Source: Annona cherimola
Lineage: Eukaryota > Streptophyta > Magnoliopsida > Magnoliales > Annonaceae
Assembly (NCBI GenBank): GCA_030490835.1
Contig: CM059971.1
Coordinates: 128,062,564-128,126,563 of the forward strand
Direction: 5' to 3'
Length of the DNA: 64,000 bases
Shown here piece after piece: positions 24,972 to 36,467 of the stretch. Each line of letters begins with the position of its first letter. The stretch's first letter is position 1. A program made the position numbers and the translations under genes. The notes beneath the pieces were generated by a model. It saw only the letters and a list, made by a program, of their open reading frames with translations, was not told where the DNA came from and did no database searches.

Positions 24972-25140
24972 AGTGACGTGCTGCAACGGAGCCCGGCTAT
25001 AATGACAAATGAGCGAGGATTTCTAAAGCGTTTCTCCAGAAGTGATATGCTACATTGGAGCCCGGATGTAGTAAGAAATGGGCAAGGGTTATTAAGGCGT
25101 TTCCCTGGAAGCGATGCGCCACAACAACCTCCGGTTGTGG
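24972..25140 (+). repeat. 69-bp tandem repeat in the LINE 5' region
   Basis: Units start at 24972, 25041 and 25110 (partial) with AGTGACGTGCTGCA, AGTGATATGCTACA and AGCGATGCGCCACA. Each has a GGAGCCCGG-like word and a run ending AGGCGTTTCCCTGGA-like. It lies just ahead of the endonuclease frame and may represent promoter or leader repeats of the LINE. Confidence 0.7.
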
Positions 25141-26258
25141 CGAGAAGTCGACAAATGTTCTCATGCCTTTATGGACATGGTTTTGGGAAGAATGTGGTAC
25201 CAAAACACAAGGTCCGTTTTGCCTGATGGAATGTTGTGACTCTTTCAAGAAAAAGTATGGAAGTAGTAGATGTTACGAGAAGGAGAAAAATTAATATAGC
25301 GTATCTTCAAGAAACTAGGTGGAAAGGAGAGAATGCTAAAAAGATTAATGAGTTCAAATTACAGTATATAAAAAATGATAATAATAGAAATGATGTAGGG
25401 ATAATATTAGAAAATAAATTCATAAATAAAGTTGTAGATGTCAATAGAGTAAATGATAGAATTATTCAAATAAAACTTGTATTAGACGTAGAGGTCGTAA
25501 ATGTGATTAGTGCTTATGCACCACAAGTAGGATTATAGAATTAAAAAATAATTTTAGGATGACTTAGATAATATAATGCAAAGGATCCTAACCAGGAAAA
25601 GGTTGTGATAGGCGGAGATTTAAATAGACATGTAAAAAAGGAGAAATAAGATATGAGAAAAGTCATGGAAGTTTCGACTTTAGAATTATGAATAAAATGA
25701 GGAATGTTATTTTGAACTTTGTCATAGCATATAATTTGGTTATAGCAAATACTTTATTTCAAAAATGAGATGAACACTTAATAACTTTTAAGAGTGAGAC
25801 CAATTCTAGCTAAATAGATTTCTTCTTTATTAGAAAATTGGATAGATCATTTTGTATTAATTATAAGATTATCCTAGTGATAATTGGAATTTGGTAACAT
25901 ATTTTGTGGACATTTTATAACAATTTGGTGGTTAATTAATTGATATTAATATGAAATTTGGTTTAAAATGTGGTTTTGCAACTTTTGTGTATTAAATATT
26001 AATTTCAAGCAATGTAAACAATTTTTATAATCTTTTAGCTTGAAAATATTTTATCTGTTGCCATGAAATTAAATGGTTTTTAAAACCCACTAATGATTTT
26101 TTTTGATGAATTAATGATTTAAATATTTTTATGCAGGGAATCCATTTATCAGCCGTCCAAACATCAAGACCACGCTGTCCAGAAAATTCAGCAAATAGCC
26201 GTCCATCACGCTGCCAATTAAATTGCATAGCTACCATTTTTTCTTCTCTCACCAACCA

Positions 26259-26547
26259 TTCACGTGAGAATTCAGCAACATGCATTAATGTCGGACCCCA
26301 CCATATTTGTCCCAAGCAAGCATGCATTTACAAAACAACCAGCAACAATAAATGCAGCATGCATATTCACGTGACAAACATATTCATCCATTGCAAACCA
26401 TGGACATAAAGTCAACAACTATATACCCATGGACCCCACTAGCAGCTACATTCAACATCTGCATATCAATTGGCCCCACTAGCTGCTCGTTAAAAGGAAT
26501 GAGTAATTCACGTGAACCTGCAACAAGCCTTTTAATTGGACCTCACA
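26259..26547 (+). promoter_or_regulatory. Repeated TTCACGTGA / GGACCCCAC modules in the solo LTR
   Basis: The palindrome TTCACGTGA occurs at 26259, 26366 and 26507. A GGACCCCACYA-like word follows at 26293, 26431, 26472 (one base shorter) and 26538 (variant). All lie 5' of the LTR TATA box, as expected for enhancer elements. TTCACGTGA contains the CACGTG G-box bound by plant bZIP and bHLH factors. Confidence 0.6.
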
Positions 26548-26655
26548 GCTGAATACGACAGCAGCAATTAGCATTCATTCAATGTATCCAGTAGCAGCAA
26601 AATTTTCATCACAAATCATGTGAAATGCATTGAAGTAATGGCCCACTTATTCAGC

Positions 26656-26663
26656 TATAAAAG
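26656..26663 (+). promoter_or_regulatory. TATA box of the solo LTR
   Basis: TATAAAAG, 779 bp into the LTR and about 140 bp after the last TTCACGTGA, followed by GC-richer DNA. Position and context fit the core promoter of the retrotransposon. Confidence 0.6.
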
Positions 26664-29600
26664 AGTATCGTTAGCAGGGCATGAAAAAGGAGAGAAGAAT
26701 CGGCATAGAGAGTATTCCGCAGCAGATTTTTGGGAAGAGCACGGGAAAAAGGCCGGCGAGTTGCGTGGAGCAGCCGACACACCATCGGGGCTTCAAACTA
26801 ATAAGCTTTTCTATCTTTTCCTTTATTTAATTTTTGTTATCTTGTTTAAGATTGGTTGTAATTTTAATTTTATTTTGAACTTAAACATGCTTGGCTAAAT
26901 CCTAAATCTAGGGTTTAGGATGTAGCATGCGTACAATGCAATGTGGTGTGGATTTTTAATTTATTTATGATGGATATTTTTGTTAATTTAATATCTTGTG
27001 ATTTTTATGTTTGCTTTGTACACGGGCCCGTACTTTTGCATGATTCCATATATTAGGTGATGGAACCGAAAGGTGGAAATCTAATATACGAAAATTAAGA
27101 TATTAAACCTGGAAATCTAAGACCATGAAAATAGGCATGATAACCTTGAAGAATTACATGAACGAACCACAGAACTTAATGGATTCTAATTAACTTAATC
27201 CCATGAGAATAGGTGGTTAAGAAAATTATGGTACACCTTGTAGGTTTCGAGAGAAGGTGCAAGGATAAATTAGGGTTTGTTCTTCTTTAACAAACAATAT
27301 CCAAATTAAATAATTATACCACTACCCGTTGCAAAATACGCATGTGAAATCCTAGACCCTAGATATTTGCACTTTAGCTTTCTCTTCTCATTTTTAATTT
27401 ACACTTCTTCCCATTTTATTTATTTTCTTTCCCTTTTATTTACTGCATTTTCTCCCCACTTTTCTATTTTATTTGTTATATTCTCTCCATATCTGACACG
27501 AAAGCGTTTAAAAGTAAAATTTATAGTCCCAAATTCCCTGTGGAACGATAATTTATATACTACAATCTACGACCCGTGCACTTGCGGTAAGATTGCGAAC
27601 ACCTAGATGAGAGCTTAGCTATACAACATAAATTATTAGTGATGGATATATATATACAAAAAAAGTCAACAAAAACTAAATGTAATATAATTACAAAAAT
27701 TAAATGGTAGAATTTAAAAGGAAACAACATGGAGCTTTTTAGTAAAAGAAGGAAAATGAGACATATAAAAAGATGAAGTAGAATCAATATGGGATAAAAT
27801 GACAACTAACGTAAAAAAAAGTAAGACAAAGTATTGTAGAAATATATAAAAATCATAAATCCTCATATAGGAAAACTAGGTGGTGAAATGAGGATGTTTA
27901 AAAAGCTATAAATGCTTAAAAAGAAAAGTTTAAAACATAGCAAAAAATAAAAATTGTACAAACTTACAACAATACAAATTATCAAAAAAACTACTAAAAA
28001 AATTATTAGCGATGCTAAACACAAAGCTTATGACAACTTATATGACAGACTAGGAATTAGACAAGATGAAAAGGATATTTTTAAGTTGGCTAAATTAAGA
28101 AAAAATAAAGGCAAGTATTTAACACATGTTAGATGTATTAAAAGTGAAGACCAAAGAGTTCTGGTCAAAGATGATGATATTAAAGAAAGATAAAAAAATT
28201 ATTTTTATAGTTTACTAAATGATACCCTACACGAATATTTAACATTAGATGTTAGTTTAAATAGAAAAGAAAATAAGAACATCAATTATTTAACAAAAAT
28301 TTGAATATCTGAAGTAAAGGAAGCTCCAAGGAAAATGAAAATAGGAAAAATCTTAGGCCCGGATAATATACCAATTAAGGCATGGAAGTGCGTGAGAGAT
28401 GTAAGTGCAACATGGTTAACAAATCTCTTTAATAAGATTATAAAAATAAATTTAATGCCAAGTAAATAGATGAAAAACATTATAGTTTCAATCTATAAAA
28501 ATAAGAGAAATATTCAAAATTGTGTAAATTATCGTGGAATAAAACTAATAAGTCATACTATGAAATTATGGGAAAGAATAATTGAACATAAACTAAGATG
28601 AGAAACTAATATATCTGAAAATCAATTTAGTTTTATGCTAGGAAGATCAACCATTGAAGTTATTTTCTTACTTAGACAACTATTTAAAAAGTATAGGAAG
28701 AAAAATAACTTATACATGATTTTTATTGATTTAAAAAAATATATGATCGAGTACTAAGAAAGTTAATATGACAAGTGATGAAAAAGAAAAGAATTAATAA
28801 CAGATACATTGATATTATTAAAAATATGTACGAGGAGGCTGTTACAAATGTGAGGACCATTAGTGGAGATACTAATATTTTCTCGGTTAAAATAGGCTTA
28901 CGTCGAGGCTCGGTCTTAAGTCTTTATCTTTTTTACTTTAGTAATAGATGAAATCACTAGACATTTCCAAGAAGAAGTACCTTGGTGTATGTTATTTTGC
29001 AGATGATATTGTTCTAATAGATGAAACTAAAGAATAACTAAATTTAAAATTGAATAGGTGGGTAGGTGCTTTAGAATATAATGGTTTTAGAATTAGTCAC
29101 ACAAAAACTGAATATATGAAATACAATTTTAATAATAGTGAGAACCCAATGAGGAACCAATTAAGATTTTAGATCAAGTAGTAACAAAAACTAATCACTT
29201 CCAGTACCTAGGATTAATAGTTCAAGATAATGGAAAAATTAAGAAAGATATAATACATAGAATTCAAGCAGGATGGAAGAAATGACGAAGTGCGTTGAGA
29301 ATTTTATGTGACCGTCGAGTTCTAATCAAATTAAAAAGAAAATTTTATAAGATTGCGATTAGACCTGCTATGATTTATGGGGCAGAATGTTGGATAGTTA
29401 AAGTACAACATATAAAAAAAATGAGCATAGCGAAAATGAGATTAAACCTGCTATGTTGATTAGATTTATTATACTTTATGAGGCAGAATGTTGGGCAATT
29501 AAAGAATAACATATACAAAAAACAAGGGTAGCGAAAATGAGAACGTTAAGGTGGATGAGTGGTAAAACAAGAAAAAATAATATTAGAAATAAAATAATTC

Positions 29601-30129
29601 GAGAACCTACAAGTGAGACCAATTTGTGATAGAATGAGAGAAAATAGATTAAGATGATTTGATCATGTTAAAAGGAGATCTGAAATAGAACCAATAAGAA
29701 GAACAAAATCTATCCAAGTAGAAAATAATAGGAGAACGAGAGGAAGACCCAAAAAATGGATGAAAGAAATTAAACAAGATTTAAAAATATTATAAATTAT
29801 TGAAAATTTGCTTAAATCGCCAAGAATGGTGCAACAGAATCCATGCAGCCGACCCCACCTAGGTGGGAAATAGCTTATAATGACGATGATGAAACTTATT
29901 AATATAGATGTATTTAATATCTAAACAAAGTTTTACCATTTTAAAAATGGCTAAAATACCCGAGTATTTCAAAATATATACATGGATGCAAAAATGATAA
30001 AACTTAATTTATATGTTAAATACACTTAGATAAATAAGTATATAAAAAAAAGAAAATAAAATTTTAATAGATTTTCGAAGTGGGCTAATTAAGTTATTAC
30101 TTATCCCGAGCTAACATAATCATTTTTCT

Positions 30130-31225
30130 TTTATAAAATCATTATATACAATAAAATAGCAATTGATGATCAATATTTACTCCCATGTTCCGGAAATTAT
30201 GCCAGTAATCTCTCTAAGAATCTTCGCCCATTCTAAAGAATTATTCTCTTGTAATAACTTCTGAACTTCAACCAAGGTTCTGTTTTGGCTTCTTTTTTGT
30301 ATATACACACATTTTAATTTGTATTATAGTTCATCTTTGAAACATTCTTACAATTTTTTCACAAAGGAGGCAATATCATGCTCTGACCTGGTAAATTTGG
30401 TGACAAAACTCTCACAAAATAAAGGGAAAATATAGCTCCCACCAAAGCAGTAGGGGATTGCACCACCATCATTTGAATGCTAGCCAGCTTGATGACAACT
30501 ATGTAGGGTTACCAGCTAGGCATTCCCCAGTTTGCTATTTTGGCACATCTTTATAAAAAAAGAAATATCAAACATATAATAAATTGGGCTTGGTTCAACT
30601 AAAGCCAACCCAATTCAACTCAGGCTATGCTAAAAATGATTATCTTTTTGTAGAATCAAAGATATGAGAATGGAATGAGAACGAGTTATTATATATTGGG
30701 ATTGAAAAAATAAGGTAGTTGTGTATTGAAAAGTAAGAAAATATATTGAGAATGAGAATAAATATTTTAGAAAAATCAAAACTAAAAAATATAGGGTAAT
30801 CTTCCATTTTTTTCAAGTAATAGCCTGTGAAGAGTCTCACCTAAGATGCGGGAGGTCATCTGAGCTTTTGAGTCCTAGTATAGGAAATTTATCTTCCTTT
30901 TTTCGAAGCAATGCCTTTGTAGTTATTTTGTTAGTAGCATTATTAGATTTATATCCTTAGAACTAGAATTAGACTATGTACTCAGGTTGGGTTGTGAATA
31001 CAAAAAAAAAAAAAAAAATGCAAGGTAGGATTGGATTAGGTTAGCTTAGGCCAACCCAACACAAGTAGCACCACCATGCAACACTGAATATAGAACTATA
31101 TATTTAATTTCACGTCATATTTTAACTAATTATTTTATGATTGGGAGCAACCATGGATTTGGCCCCAAAATATATTTTTTAAATTTTTTGTCCTTTTCAT
31201 AAAATTATTATTTTAGGTATATCTA
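30130..31225. other. Intergenic DNA, no gene recognised
   Basis: AT-rich, with GGCTTGG/CCAACCC words at 30580-30620 and 31020-31065 that may be the ends of a decayed hAT-like element. There is a poly-A run at 31001-31018. No coding region is supported. Confidence 0.35.
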
Positions 31226-31235
31226 ATCCATATCA

Positions 31236-32516
31236 ATGTTATCAGAACTAAACCAAGTTAACAAACTAGTAAAGGGACTGATTCTGGTTTAACTATTTGT
31301 AAAAATTGGATTGAATCGGTATATTAACATTTTATATAAAATATCTAATAAATTTTTAAGCTAAAATTTTACAATTTGAAAGGTTCAAGATAATATAAAT
31401 TAAAATCATAATGTGAAATTTTTTATACTTATAAACTTTATTTTTTCATGACTCATAAAAAAGAAAGATCAAAACAGATATAAGAATTCATAAGGTTTGA
31501 AATTATATAAAATAACAATAAAACCTAGCAAATTTCAAAGTTACATTGTCGTGCAATTAAATTGCATTTGAATGCACAACAAAAAGCTAGTAGCAAATTA
31601 GCAATTGGCAAATATTAATTTTCCTTTTCGATCACATTGCCAAATAAATAAATCCAACTAAAAGCATTACTTATAAAAAAAAAATTTTCAACTAATAGCA
31701 TGAAAATGAAACTAGCATATAACGAAATGGGAAAGAAGCCGTTAAGCCTCGATCTCCAGCCGTTGCCGTTCTATTTGCAGCTTCATTGCTACCAGCACTA
31801 CAACGTCTTGCAACCCGTCATCTTCTTCATCTCCAGCAATCGGTACTTCCCTGACCGCTCATAACATCATTCCCACTGATGATAGAAAAAACCCATCACC
31901 CAGCTAAACCAATTTGCAGTACGTCAATCTCCCTCCTTGCTGGCACGAATTGCCTCATTGCTTCCAGCACTGCAGCATCCTACAGCACACCGGCACCCAC
32001 CTGTAATCTTCTTCGTCTCCAGCAGTCGGTGATCTTCTTTGATAGCCTATGACGCCATTCCTGCAATGATGGAAAAAACCCATTTTCCAGTTGAACCAAC
32101 CTGTAGCACGTCGATCTGTCTCCTTGCTGGCACGAACTGCCTCAATCTTTGTTGTTGCTCCAAGTCGTCATTGGTGTCGTTCTTCTCCAATACCTTGCTG
32201 ACAACCACATCAGTGCCATCTTTGACACCAATCTGCATGCTATTGTCGATGCATCCAGCCGATTTACAAAATTCGAGAAGATGAGATTAACTGAAAGAGC
32301 ACTGCCGAAAGGGAAAGACTAAAAAGTGAAATAAAAGTGGGAGCAAAATGTAGTGGCAGGATGGGGATGTTTTCGGACCAGGGGAGCTAACCGGTTAGAC
32401 CGGCCAATTCAAAAATTGGTTAGACCAGCGGTCAGACCGATTCTCACCAATTAGATTTTATTGGATTGGAATCGAGATGAATCAGACCGGGCTGGTAACC
32501 AGTTTTAACAACATTG
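31236..32516. mobile_element. Mutator-like non-autonomous element with an internal duplication
   Basis: The ends TGTTATCAGAACT and (complement of the right end) TGTTGTTAAAACT form an inverted repeat. The flanks ATCCATATCA (31226-31235) and ATCTATATCA (32517-32526) are a 10-bp target duplication with one mismatch. Sub-terminal DNA is rich in CCGGTT and AACCGG words. The centre (31745-32280) is GC-richer than its surroundings. It holds two imperfect copies about 186 bp apart of a segment with CTCCAGCARTCGGT and CTCCTTGCTGGCACGAA. An open minus-strand frame in the centre resembles no known protein. Confidence 0.6.
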
Positions 32517-32796
32517 ATCTATATCATAAAACTTACAATATATAAAGATTTGTATATATTTATATAAAAAAGATTTGTATGTATATTAACGAATTTCAAA
32601 ATACCGGGATATTTTTTTTATTTTGAAATGTCTAAAATATCCTTATGTATAAATCTCCAAAAATGACAAATTTTATTATATAGATTAAATATATTTAGGA
32701 TAATAATTTTATAAAAAGTCTTTAAAAAATTTTAAAAATATATTTTTATGCTAGATGCATGATTACTCTCATATATTCGATGCATAGGTTATTTTT

Positions 32797-33020
32797 TTTG
32801 GAAAATGATGAACTTTTAGATAAAAAAAAATTTTGTGTAAAAGTTTTAGAATTTAAGGAGAATGATGTGATATAACACGGATAACGATAAAGAATAAAGA
32901 TAATAAAATTAAAATAGATAAATTAAATTAGTTGTACGAATAATTGTGCAGTAGAAAGTAAGGTAATTATATAAAAAGATGTAAAAATTAATTAAAAAAT
33001 ATTACAGTTATGAAAAGTAG
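32797..33020. mobile_element. Tourist-like MITE, degenerate copy
   Basis: Interior words in family order (TGTAAAAGTTTTAGAATTTA, GAGAATGATGTGATATAACA, GATAATAAAATTAAAATAGA, AGTTATGAAAAGTAG) match the 41855 copy; termini are lost. Confidence 0.5.
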
Positions 33021-33455
33021 AAATTTTTTGCCTAATTGCAAAACACACATTTATCTTGAAATTTTCTTTGCCGGCTGGCGGGGCGGAACCCTGCGATGCA
33101 GGCATGCAGCACATGCATTATGCATGGCGTGGAGAGAAACGATTGGAATCCAAAAAATATATATTTATATTCCGGCAGCGCCTCTGATTCGTTGCATTTG
33201 AAGATCTCATCGTCAATGCCATTTGCCAACTGCCAAGCACATTAGCAAGGGCCAAAAAAAAAAAAAAAAAAAAAGTTTTAAAAAAAATGTCGCTGGTTTA
33301 GACGGCCACGCATTTATGGAGTTGCCGACGCGTACACATGACATGACTATTGACGCGTTGGATCCGACCCACTTGAAAAGTCTTTTTTCATCACACTGTA
33401 GAGAAGAATAAGCCCTTTCAAATTTGCTCATATGTTCAATGCACACGTATCGGTG

Positions 33456-33468
33456 CACGTGGCACGTG
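33456..33468 (+). promoter_or_regulatory. Paired G-boxes upstream of the CIP1 homologue
   Basis: Two perfect CACGTG palindromes at 33456-33461 and 33463-33468, one base apart. They lie about 600 bp ahead of the leader-exon donor of the downstream gene. CACGTG is the site of HY5 and PIF-type light factors and of ABA-responsive bZIPs. That they regulate this gene is inferred from position. Confidence 0.5.
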
Positions 33469-34139
33469 TTTCTCGAATTCGTAAATCTTACATAAGCGGT
33501 CGGGAAAATCAAATGATTTTGGAGCCGAACCGAAATGTGCGGGGGCTTTCGTTGACGTAAATCTAGCCCTCACAGAAGTCGTGCGCTGGCGGCATCGTCC
33601 TCAAATCAAAAAACGGAGAGGAAGCGAAGGGAGCCGCAACTCAGTGGCAAAAATGCAATAACCTGACAAGCAAGAGGCATTTTCGCTGCAGACACTACAA
33701 AGATTCCATCCTCCAGTCGCATCGTGCCCTGCCCTCCCATCCCCTGCCCTCCAGAGAAAATTCGCAGCCATAAGCCCGCCTCAAGTCGCTTTTATGCCCC
33801 GATCCAAACACATATTCACACGTTTTCCCCTGCCCTCCTCCCTCCCACCTCCCACCTCCCACCTCCCAGATCACGCCGTTCAAGCTGGACTCTGCTTTGT
33901 CTTTCCTTAATAACTGAATTCCCTGCGTTTTTCCTACTCTAATAGTTTTGCTTTCGGTTCCTTGAAAGAATAACATCGTCATGCCAAGATACTTCCGCGC
34001 GGGCGATCGGCCGTCGAGCCTCTTCCTTGTCTGAATTTCCAATCCTACTTGGTGTCCGATAGACGGACGAATAGGTGAGTTTTGTTTTACTTCTCTCTTC
34101 GTATTAATCCTCTGCCTGAATACCCGAGTAGAAGACGAA

Positions 34140-34200
34140 GAAGAGAAGAAGCTGATCCCATCTCGGTGGGAAACAGCTTTGGATGAAGACGTTGATGATT
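34140..34200 (+). mobile_element. RTE LINE 3'-tail remnant in the leader intron
   Basis: GCTGATCCCATCTCGGTGGG followed by AAACAGCTTTGGATGAAGACG and GTTGATGAT matches the 3' terminus of the large RTE copy (GCCGACCCCACCTAGGTGGG then AAATAGCTT and GACGATGATGA). It lies about 65 bp inside the leader intron, in the sense orientation. Confidence 0.6.
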
Positions 34201-36319
34201 TCACCAAGTAGAGAAGTCGCCCGCTCGCATCCTCCGTTTGAAATTCTGTGCTGGATTTTAATTATTTCTTGAACCCGAAACTTTCTTACGGTCCTCTTAC
34301 TTTTTTCTTTTTTTTCAAAAAAATAATTCTTGATTTTGCATTTTGAAATTTAAATTTTCGAAGGAAAAGACAGCTCATATTCATCTGGAACTTCAGACTT
34401 GCTTGCTTCGTCCGGTTGTGCCAAGTAGCGTAGGCTAAGTATAGATAGAGGGAAAGTTCAGGGGAAAAAAAAAAGAAAAAAGAAAGAGTAGATAGAGGGA
34501 GAGCTGCTACCAATTTCCTTTTATCGAAGGGCGCACCTGGAATCCAGTCGTTTTTTTTTTTTTTTTGTACTTTTACTTTTGTCATATCTGTATTGGCACG
34601 TGCTGTCTCCGAATTGGCCGTTTCAGATGGGAAGATCTGAGCCGTTTGATTAATCACTGCCGTCGAATTGCCAAAATCAGATGAGATGAACAGTTTTTAG
34701 AAAGTTGGGCTACGAACACAGAAGCAGAAGTCAGGAACTTGTGCTTTTTTACGTGCCTAAAAATGCAAGGTCGTCCCCATCACACACAACCGAACGGAGG
34801 TTGTTGGTCTGATACATGGCCGGCAATAGGTCCTGTCCTCGTTTATATTTTTATTTTATTTTTTATAAAAAAAAAAAAACTATGCATGTAAGTGGGCTTG
34901 GATAAAAATCAGATGAGGTACCTGATCACTACCTTTTTGCTGTTTTGTTGGGTTTTATGAGGATGAGTTAGGATCCGGATGTGGTTTGGATCTTGTGGAT
35001 CTAAAATATGATGGAAGATCAGATTAAAGAAATTAAGATCTGGGTATTTAGTCAATTCTGATTCATGCAAAACAAATCATATTCAATGTTCCGTCAGTTG
35101 AGTTTATCCAGATGTTCCAAACCTGCTTTGACTGATTAGTAGTGCATGAGATATGTTGAGCTAAAACCACGATCCTGATCGGAGAATCTGTTGATTGTGG
35201 TTGGTCAACTTAGCTTGGTTCCTTCTGAGTATGCAGCTTGATTGTAATGCCTTCTAAAGACCTAAATGCAAATTAATGCCGGTCCTTAATTTTTCCATTT
35301 ACTGGCATGCAGATACGTAGAAATGGACGGTATATATAGCTACAAGCTTTCCTGTACAAAAATGATGATAGTCGTTGAGGGGCTTTAGTGCTTAAAAGCT
35401 TTTCCCCTTATTATTGTGCAACCGGCATGATGTTGAAAAGCAACAAAATGCAAATTTTCAGAATGCTGAATTGAAAGGCTGACGCCCTTTTTTCCCATTC
35501 TCTCTTTTCTTATATTTTTGTTGTCATTATTTTTTTAATCTTAGGATTATAATTATTTGAGAGAGAGAGAGAGACCAATATGATGTATTTTGTAATCGGC
35601 TACAGTAAAACGTACGAGGGAAGTGCAGAATTCAGTATTCGCATTTGACCGTCCAGATATTTCGTCTACAAAACTGCCCTGTTTCTTCACTTCTCTCTAG
35701 GTGTCGTGGTTTCTTGATCATGGTCTGCGTGCAATGAAAACAACATACTTTCTTGGCACGAGATCTTGATGCTGTAGTAACCGGATGAGAGACGTCGGGA
35801 CACATCTGGCCAACCCATTCTGTTGGCCAGAGCTCTGATCCAAATGCACAGCGTAGCTTATCTCTTTGTAATTGGCCTCAGATTTTCTAGGCGCTAGGGC
35901 CACATGGTCATTAAAAGTATGTTGGCCGTTTCCCTAATGTATAAAAACATCCATGAAACTGAAATTCTTCACTTGAATCTGTCTATTCATTTATGGGAAT
36001 TTTTGTAGGTCTGTTATACGTGGACTTAATTTATAGACATTTTTTGCTTGCATGGTAAGATCAGCTTCATTGCCCTTCAGAACCCGAAAAAAAAAAAAAA
36101 AGGAAGAAAAAAGAGGGACTAAGTTTAGATCATTCAGGTTATGCTTAGAGATTTCTGGTTGATTTGTTTTCTTCACGCCTCATCCTTCATAGTTGTTTTA
36201 AGTAGGCTGCCAGTTTGGGTTTTGTGCATTTCATCAAATGATAGTGGATGCAGTGGCTTGTTTGCTGTCTGATAAGAAAATTTAAAGTGCAAATGATTTC
36301 TGTTTCAGATTTCTTGCAT

Positions 36320-36370
36320 ATGAGTGATACCGTTTTTTCCATTTACGGGGAAGGCTACATCCATGTTTGA
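36320..36370 (+). other. Upstream ORF 1 in the CIP1 leader
   Basis: An ATG opens a 16-codon frame (MSDTVFSIYGEGYIHV) ending in TGA 44 nt before the main start codon. It lies wholly in the second leader segment, so it is present in the spliced mRNA if the acceptor at 36308 is used. Confidence 0.5.
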
Positions 36371-36467
36371 AGGTCATTGTGGACGGCTTGCAAAGGGAAA
36401 TAATATCAGAAGAGATGAGGAAACACAGGCTTCGGGGATTTCTGTCATCTTTGTTTGGCAATCATGA
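36363..36467 (+). other. Upstream ORF 2 overlapping the CIP1 start
   Basis: An ATG at 36363 opens a 34-codon frame, out of frame with the main ORF, that ends at 36467, inside coding exon 1. Translation from it would bypass the main ATG at 36415, so it could dampen expression. Confidence 0.45.

Larger units (their letters stand above)
25878..27601 (+). mobile_element. Solo LTR, 1724 bp, inserted in the RTE LINE
   Basis: Starts TGATAATTGG and ends TTGCGAACA, so it has the TG...CA boundaries of an LTR. It is bracketed by the 5-bp direct repeat CCTAG (25873-25877 and 27602-27606). It splits the LINE between endonuclease and reverse transcriptase, and the LINE frame resumes exactly after it (ESLAIQHKLLVMD-like). 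The bases near the right end (CCCTGTGGAACGAT, then CGTGCACTTGCGG) resemble LTR ends of plant Ty3/Gypsy elements of the Tat/Athila type; that class call is from memory of such ends. No internal retroviral genes are present, so the element was reduced by LTR-LTR recombination. Confidence 0.88.
24810..29891 (+). mobile_element. RTE-type LINE, decayed, with 18-bp target duplications
   Basis: Flanks AAACTTGTTAATATAGAT (24792-24809) and the same with one change (29892-29909) are target-site duplications. The 5' region has a 69-bp tandem repeat. The apurinic-type endonuclease begins near 25260 (INIAYLQETRWKG, then a VVNVISAYAPQ-like stretch) and continues to about 25870. After the inserted solo LTR, the frame resumes with WWNLKG-like bases at 27700. 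Reverse transcriptase follows, with NYRGIKLIS at about 28530, FIDLKK near 28725, IGLRRGSVL near 28890 and catalytic YFADD near 28995. The 3' end is CCTAGGTGGGAAATAGCTT with a GATGATGA tail, as in plant RTE elements. Many stops and frameshifts mean it is inactive. Without the insert it would be about 3.35 kb, the usual RTE size. Confidence 0.88.
24430..30125. mobile_element. Foldback MITE split by the RTE LINE (outermost layer of a nest)
   Basis: The left arm (about 24430-24518 plus the bases up to 24809) has CCTACCTCAAAAACTCATTT and a T-rich run. The right arm (29892-30125) continues with ATGTATTTAATATCTAAAC, the common core, and ends ATCCCGAGCTAACATAATCA. Joined across the LINE, the halves have the layout of the intact copies at 8856 and 44160. 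The ends are worn, so outer limits are approximate. Confidence 0.6.
33600..36414 (+). other. 5' leader exons and leader intron of the CIP1 homologue
   Basis: A non-coding leader exon probably ends at 34074 with donor AG/GTGAGT. The intron runs to the acceptor TTTCAG ending at 36308, and the second leader part is 36309-36414. The first exon carries a CCCACCT tandem run at about 33842-33866. The transcription start is not visible. These junctions rest on splice consensus only. Confidence 0.5.

Noticed and set aside
26131..26898. Small plus-strand open frames at 26.1-26.9 kb
   Set aside because: They lie within the solo LTR, which is non-coding regulatory DNA, and match no retroelement protein.
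33695..34207. 170-residue minus-strand open frame
   Set aside because: It lies antisense to the CIP1 leader exon, crosses its splice donor and an RTE remnant, and has biased low-complexity composition.
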